A stretch of 64,000 nucleotides of DNA, from assembly GCA_035063885.1 (NCBI GenBank), contig JAPSFM010000009.1, positions 29,114 through 93,113 of the forward strand. Reading direction: 5' to 3'. The position numbers were made by a program, and so were the translations under genes. This DNA is from CAADGY01 sp900696665 (GTDB taxonomy: Bacteria; Acidobacteriota; Terriglobia; Bryobacterales; Bryobacteraceae). This document shows positions 60,755 through 64,000 of this stretch, piece by piece. The notes under the pieces are model-generated. The model had not been told where the DNA came from. It did no database searches and saw only the letters and a program-made list of their open reading frames with translations. Numbering within the stretch: position 1 is the stretch's first letter; the number at the start of each line of letters is the position of its first letter.

Positions 60755-61273
60755 TCAAAGCCTCTTTATCATCGCGATCTCATCGCAGCATTGAAATTTT
60801 GGGCAACGCAAACAATCTTTCCATGCTTTCAGCGGCAATTCGCCACGTTCCACCTCGACGAAGCCCAGCTTCGAGAAAAAAGCCGGAACATAAGTAAAGG
60901 CAAACAGCGACGCCAGGCCATAATTGCGTGCTTCTTTTTCGACACTCTCCACCAGCAGACGACCCACGTGGTGGCCCTTCCATTGGGGAGCGACGGCGAG
61001 CGAGCGCACTTCAGCCGTTGCCGGACTATAGAAGTGCAGCGCGGCACATCCAACGACGTCTCCGCCCACGGCAGCAACCGTGAAGTCGCGAATATTTTCC
61101 GCCAGTTCGAATTCGGTGCGCGGCAGCATGATCGCTTCCGCGGCATAGCCGTTGATCAGATCCAGAAGCGCGCGCACGTCGCTCATCCTTGCCATTCGGA
61201 TCTCGACAGGTGCGTTGTCAACGAAGGGAGGCGCAGACCGCTCGCGCGGCGCCAACGTGACCAGCGTGTTCAC
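60755..61273 (-). CDS. Short N-acetylglutamate synthase (GNAT-type ArgA)
   Basis: A 172-residue GNAT protein with a GTG start that overlaps argB by 4 bases. IRMARMSDVRALLDLINGYA and MLPRTEFELAENIRDF are family-typical, AVAPQWKGHHVGRLLVESVEKEA is the acetyl-CoA loop, and FFSKLGFVEVERGELPLKAWKDCLRCPKFQCCDEIAMIK is the S-NAGS ending. These enzymes acetylate glutamate from acetyl-CoA for arginine synthesis. Placement next to argC and argB supports this. It fits the last gene of the operon. Confidence 0.9.
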   Translation of the reverse strand: MNTLVTLAPRERSAPPFVDNAPVEIRMARMSDVRALLDLINGYAAEAIMLPRTEFELAENIRDFTVAAVGGDVVGCAALHFYSPATAEVRSLAVAPQWKGHHVGRLLVESVEKEARNYGLASLFAFTYVPAFFSKLGFVEVERGELPLKAWKDCLRCPKFQCCDEIAMIKRL

Positions 61274-62052
61274 GGGCGTACTTCCTCCGGAATCAGGCGG
61301 GTGCCGAGAGGCTCGCCGCGGAGCGCGCGACCCAGAATTTCCAGCTCATACCCAGGCAGAATCACCACCTCATCTACCCCTTGCTCCAACGCCTGTACTG
61401 CGGCATTGAGTTTGGCCTGCATTCCACCGGTGGCGGTGCCGTCGCGAATCAGGCGGATGCAGTCTCCAGCCGTCAGGCTTCCCAACACCGCCCCATCGGC
61501 TCCGCGCACCCCCTCCACGTCCGTGAGAAACAGCAACCGCTTCGCGCCGAATCCCGCCGCGCAGGACACGGCCATCTGATCTGCATTGACGTTGAACATC
61601 CTGCCTTGGCGATCTCCGGCCACGCAGGCGACCACCGGAATGAAACCAGCCTCGCCGAGCGCGTTCAACACCGCCGGATTGGTCCGCATTGGCCGCCCCA
61701 CGGCCCCCAAATCCGGCCGTAACGTCTCGGCTTCGGTCAGACAACCATCGATGCCGCTGATTCCCACCGCGTGGGCGCCGGCCTCGATCAGTGCTGAGAC
61801 AAGTTGCTTGTTTACCGTGCCCGCAAGCACTTTGAGCACGGCGTCCAGCACTTCCGGCGTCGTAACGCGCAAACCCTCCACGAAGCGGCTTTCCACCCCG
61901 CGCTCGGAAAGAAAGCGGGTCATCTGCTTGCCGCCCCCGTGCACTGCCACGACGGAATGAGCGCGGCACAGCGCGGCAATCTCGCGCGCGAGCCGCCGGC
62001 GCGAGTCGTCGCTGTCGAGCAGCGTGCCGCCCAGTTTGATCAGTATCCTCAC
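61270..62052 (-). CDS. argB: Acetylglutamate kinase
   Basis: The correct start is the GTG at 62050-62052, giving 260 residues; the frame continues upstream within argC but without homology. ILIKLGGTLLDS is the amino-acid-kinase beta1 motif, followed by VVAVHGGGKQMTRFL, FVEGLRVTTPEVLDAV, FNVNADQMAV and FLTDVEGVRG. It phosphorylates N-acetylglutamate, the second step of arginine synthesis. It overlaps argC and the short argA by 4 bases each, so the three are one tight operon. Confidence 0.93.
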   Translation of the reverse strand: MRILIKLGGTLLDSDDSRRRLAREIAALCRAHSVVAVHGGGKQMTRFLSERGVESRFVEGLRVTTPEVLDAVLKVLAGTVNKQLVSALIEAGAHAVGISGIDGCLTEAETLRPDLGAVGRPMRTNPAVLNALGEAGFIPVVACVAGDRQGRMFNVNADQMAVSCAAGFGAKRLLFLTDVEGVRGADGAVLGSLTAGDCIRLIRDGTATGGMQAKLNAAVQALEQGVDEVVILPGYELEILGRALRGEPLGTRLIPEEVRP

Positions 62053-63056
62053 AGCAGCCCTTCCGTTTCGGGACGTTTCAGGATGAGATTGAGGTTCTGG
62101 ATCGCCTGCCCAGCCGCCCCCTTCACAAGGTTGTCGATTGCAGCCACCACCACCGCCCTGCCGGTCGTCCCATCGAATTTGACGCCAATGTCGCAATAGT
62201 TCGTGTGCTGAACGCTCCGAAGGTCCGGAACACGGCCTCCCTCGTACAAGCGTACGAACGGCTCCTCCCCATACTGCGCCTCGTAAATATCAATCAGTTG
62301 CGCCGCGCTCTCCAGTTTGGCCGACCGGAAGTAGATTGTTTCCAAAATGCCGCGATCCAGCGGCAACAGTTGCGCCGTAAAGCTGAACTCTGCCTCTTCA
62401 ATCCCCGAATACATCAAAACTTCGGGAACGTGCCGGTGCTCCAGAATCGAATAGGCGGAAAAATTCTCCGTCACCTCGCAGAAGCTTGTTTTGAGGCTGG
62501 GCTTTCTGCCTGCGCCGCTCACTCCTGATTTGGCGTCGCACACAATCCCCGCCGGACGGTCGATCACGCCCGCTGCGACCAGCGGTTTCAGCGCGAGATT
62601 GGCCGCTGTCGGATAGCAGCCGGGGTTTGCCACCAGACGCGCTCCGGGAATGCGGCTTCGGCAGAATTCGGGCAATCCGTACGCAGCTTCGGCCAGCAGC
62701 GCCGGCTCCATGTGCTCTTCTCTGTACCACCGGTGATAGTTTTCCGGTGATTGCAGCCTGAACGCGCCGCTGAGGTCCACCACCTTGACGCCAACGTCGA
62801 GGAATGCCCTCGCCAGTCCTATTGATACGTCCGCCGGCGTAGCAAGCAAGACCGCCGCTAATCCATGTTCCTTGGCCGCTTCCGCCGTACAAGGGAGCCG
62901 TAGCGGTCCAGCCTTACGCCGCAGATTGCTCTGCTCGCCCACGTCCGCCCGGTGCTCCAGCAGAACCGGATCGATGTGCGGGTGGCGCTCCAGTATCCGA
63001 TGCAGTTCCATTCCGCTATAGCCGCGGAAACCGACAATACCGACTAAATGCTTCAT
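62049..63056 (-). CDS. argC: N-acetyl-gamma-glutamyl-phosphate reductase
   Basis: A 335-residue enzyme. GIVGFRGYSGMELHRIL is the NADP loop. LVANPGCYPTAANLAL holds the catalytic Cys147 in the AGPR signature NPGCYPT. SGVSGAGRKPSLKTSFCEV and HRHVPEV complete the substrate site. It reduces acetylglutamyl phosphate to the semialdehyde in arginine biosynthesis. It heads the argC-argB-argA operon. The promoter region holds a strong AT-rich inverted repeat immediately upstream of the ATG. Confidence 0.95.
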   Translation of the reverse strand: MKHLVGIVGFRGYSGMELHRILERHPHIDPVLLEHRADVGEQSNLRRKAGPLRLPCTAEAAKEHGLAAVLLATPADVSIGLARAFLDVGVKVVDLSGAFRLQSPENYHRWYREEHMEPALLAEAAYGLPEFCRSRIPGARLVANPGCYPTAANLALKPLVAAGVIDRPAGIVCDAKSGVSGAGRKPSLKTSFCEVTENFSAYSILEHRHVPEVLMYSGIEEAEFSFTAQLLPLDRGILETIYFRSAKLESAAQLIDIYEAQYGEEPFVRLYEGGRVPDLRSVQHTNYCDIGVKFDGTTGRAVVVAAIDNLVKGAAGQAIQNLNLILKRPETEGLL

Positions 63057-63061
63057 AGGGA

Positions 63062-63089
63062 ATATTTATTCAACGATATGAATAAATAT
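63062..63089. promoter_or_regulatory. Palindromic operator upstream of argC
   Basis: ATATTTATTC (63062-63071) and GAATAAATAT (63080-63089) form a perfect 10-bp inverted repeat with an 8-base spacer, located 6-33 bases upstream of the argC start. The GAATAAAT/ATTTATTC halves resemble the arginine-repressor (ArgR/AhrC) boxes, which contain GAAT and ATTC. Regulation by an arginine repressor is inferred; no argR lies in the window. Confidence 0.65.
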
Positions 63090-63346
63090 AACACGAGCCG
63101 AAGCCCAGGCAGTAAGGTCTTTGTGTCGCCACCTGCTATTGATTGACTTGGATGGCACGGCCCGCAAACATGTGCCTTCCCGGAGTAATGCCAGCGCGCA
63201 TGTACGGCTCGTTTTCTGGATGAGCCGCCGGCTGAGAGTGGGATTATGAGATTATCCAAAACCGATATGCCCATTCAGTGTTGTTTGGGAAGCCGGTGCG
63301 ATGCCTCGCGAGTAGCTGGACAAGAGGCTCGCCGGCATGCAGCATG

Positions 63347-63577
63347 GAGGAAGGCGAATGGAAGGACAAAGAGATGGGTACTCCGCCGGGTCGCGATTTC
63401 GCCGATACCTGCGAACATCTATCTGCACTACGTGCTCGACCTGTGGGTGGACGTCTGGCGGAAGAAATGCGCGAGGCGATATCGTTGCCGCGCGATATGC
63501 GGATGACAACGTTCCCGGTTTCCGGACACCTGGCCGGGGCAGACCGATTACTGCGCGAATTCCGGGATCGGCTGCGG
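63347..63577 (+). pseudogene. Frameshifted reverse transcriptase remnant (group II intron type)
   Basis: Three frames together spell the core of a group II intron-type reverse transcriptase: EGEWKDKEMGTPPG (63347-63394), then SPIPANIYLHYVLDLWVDVW (about 63399-63458), then GDIVAARYADDNVPGF (about 63469-63522) with the YADD catalytic motif, then GADRLLREFRDRL (about 63533-63577). These are fingers-palm blocks in correct order with three frame changes. The start and the maturase (X) domain are gone. It is inactive. The sequence from ~63100 to 63346 shows no other gene. Confidence 0.75.
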
Positions 63578-63630
63578 AGTTCGAGCTGGAACTGCCCCTA
63601 AGATCAGAGGCAGGAAAGGGTGATCGGCCA

Positions 63631-63765
63631 ATGCTTATCAACGCCCATCGTCATCAGGAATTCCTACGTTTCTTACGCACCGGCACCGAGTTCCTGGACA
63701 AGGTTCCCTTGCACCTGATCATGGACAACTACAGGACTCATATGCACGTCAACGAGCGGGATTAG
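63631..63765 (+). pseudogene. IS630-family transposase fragment
   Basis: A 44-residue frame contains HRHQEFLRFL and VPLHLIMDNYRTHMHV. The motif LHLIxDN-x-x-T-H is the second-aspartate block of IS630-type DDE transposases. Only this small part remains, without the N-terminal helix-turn-helix or the last glutamate block. It adjoins the reverse transcriptase remnant, so the area is a place where several elements inserted and decayed. Confidence 0.7.
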
Positions 63766-63779
63766 TTGCCGGCACATCA

Positions 63780-64000
63780 ATGACAATCAACGTATCGAGG
63801 GTGGTCTTCCTCGTAGTGCTGACAGTAAGCAGCCGAAGCCTTTTACCCGCGCAACACGTCTCGTTCGGCTTCGTCGGCGGCACGCCGCTAACGCGCGATT
63901 TCCCCATTACCAGGACGTTTTACACAGCCTCGGAGACGTCCACAGACCTGATTGCCTTCGATTGGTTCTCTGATACCCGGAGCTTTCTTGCGGGACTGTC
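63780..64000 (+). CDS. N-terminal part of an exported protein, possibly a beta-barrel
   Basis: An ATG at 63780 opens a frame that runs off the right edge (73 complete codons). A signal peptide is clear (RVVFLVVLTVSSRSLLPAQ). The next residues, VSFGFVGGTPLTRDFPI and LIAFDWFSDTRSFLAGL, alternate hydrophobic and polar as in small outer-membrane barrels and resemble the 55287 gene's product in style. The family cannot be named without the rest. Confidence 0.6.
   Translation, partial: MTINVSRVVFLVVLTVSSRSLLPAQHVSFGFVGGTPLTRDFPITRTFYTASETSTDLIAFDWFSDTRSFLAGL

Noticed and set aside
63190..63235. Possible group II intron domain V (a GTACGGCTC-type segment)
   Set aside because: The matching 5' half of the hairpin is not visible and it lies upstream of the RT remnant, the wrong order for domain V.
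1..64000. tRNA, rRNA, CRISPR arrays, prophage genes
   Set aside because: Scanned by eye in intergenic regions; no cloverleaf pattern, repeat-spacer array or phage structural gene was seen. A tool-based tRNA search was not possible.

Overview
The window (roughly 60% GC) reads as the chromosome of a soil-type heterotroph of the Acidobacteriota, most likely the Bryobacterales/Solibacter lineage. That placement is inference. It rests on an Oar-like TonB-dependent receptor with an N-terminal carboxypeptidase-regulatory domain, paired GH109-type oxidoreductase glycosidases, tandem secreted amidohydrolases, abundant exported glycan-active proteins and a beta-propeller hybrid-type sensor kinase. I saw no phage, plasmid or CRISPR features and recognised no tRNA or rRNA gene.

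Layout. 1-6.8 kb: a VWA-domain membrane pair, an unrecognised conserved-looking protein, glycogen synthase glgA, thioredoxin trxA and a GT2 glycosyltransferase. 6.8-12.8 kb (minus): a DUF465/YdcH small protein and a tight run dtxR-like regulator > TPR protein > MFS transporter > a GT4 glycosyltransferase fused to a RimI-type acetyltransferase. 12.9-17.6 kb (plus): two tandem amidohydrolases, of which the second has lost its metal ligands, a RodZ-like protein and a six-hairpin glycosidase. 17.7-24.7 kb: an orphan LytTR regulator divergent from inositol-3-phosphate synthase, an SDR epimerase, and a translationally coupled secreted beta-helix protein plus GH62-type arabinofuranosidase, then an M24-fold protein. 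24.7-31.4 kb: a propeller sensor kinase/NarL-type regulator pair followed by a 960-residue exported protein built from a tectonin-like propeller, a cysteine-rich module, a helical region and a B-lectin domain. This last protein is the best candidate for something undescribed.

31.4-38 kb: an arsR-arsM arsenic methylation operon with a clear operator, then a lipoprotein amidohydrolase and two GH109-type proteins in one operon, then pyrD-ridA. 38-50 kb: a CnaB-like small exported protein, an HtrA-family lipoprotein protease, an M48 peptidase remnant, an O-methyltransferase, a nitronate monooxygenase-like flavoprotein, a secreted glycosidase-like protein with a cupin, a Cfa-type methyltransferase, a five-bladed-propeller glycosidase-like protein and a cytochrome c-PQQ dehydrogenase. 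50-56 kb: the TonB-dependent receptor, a DUF72 protein, an IS110 remnant and a small beta-barrel protein. 56-59.3 kb (minus): an overlapping enolase-superfamily > polysaccharide deacetylase > ACP > FabF operon. 59.5-63 kb (minus): a molybdopterin-binding-domain protein, then argC > argB > short argA with a strong palindromic operator. 63.3-63.8 kb is a graveyard of a frameshifted group II intron-type reverse transcriptase and an IS630 fragment, followed by the start of another exported protein.

Taken together the genes describe carbohydrate scavenging (outer-membrane receptor, secreted glycosidases, PQQ oxidation), envelope construction (glycosyltransferases, RodZ, Cfa, ACP/KAS) and ordinary biosynthesis (glycogen, arginine, pyrimidine, inositol). 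All family assignments are from reading translated sequence; no database search was run.
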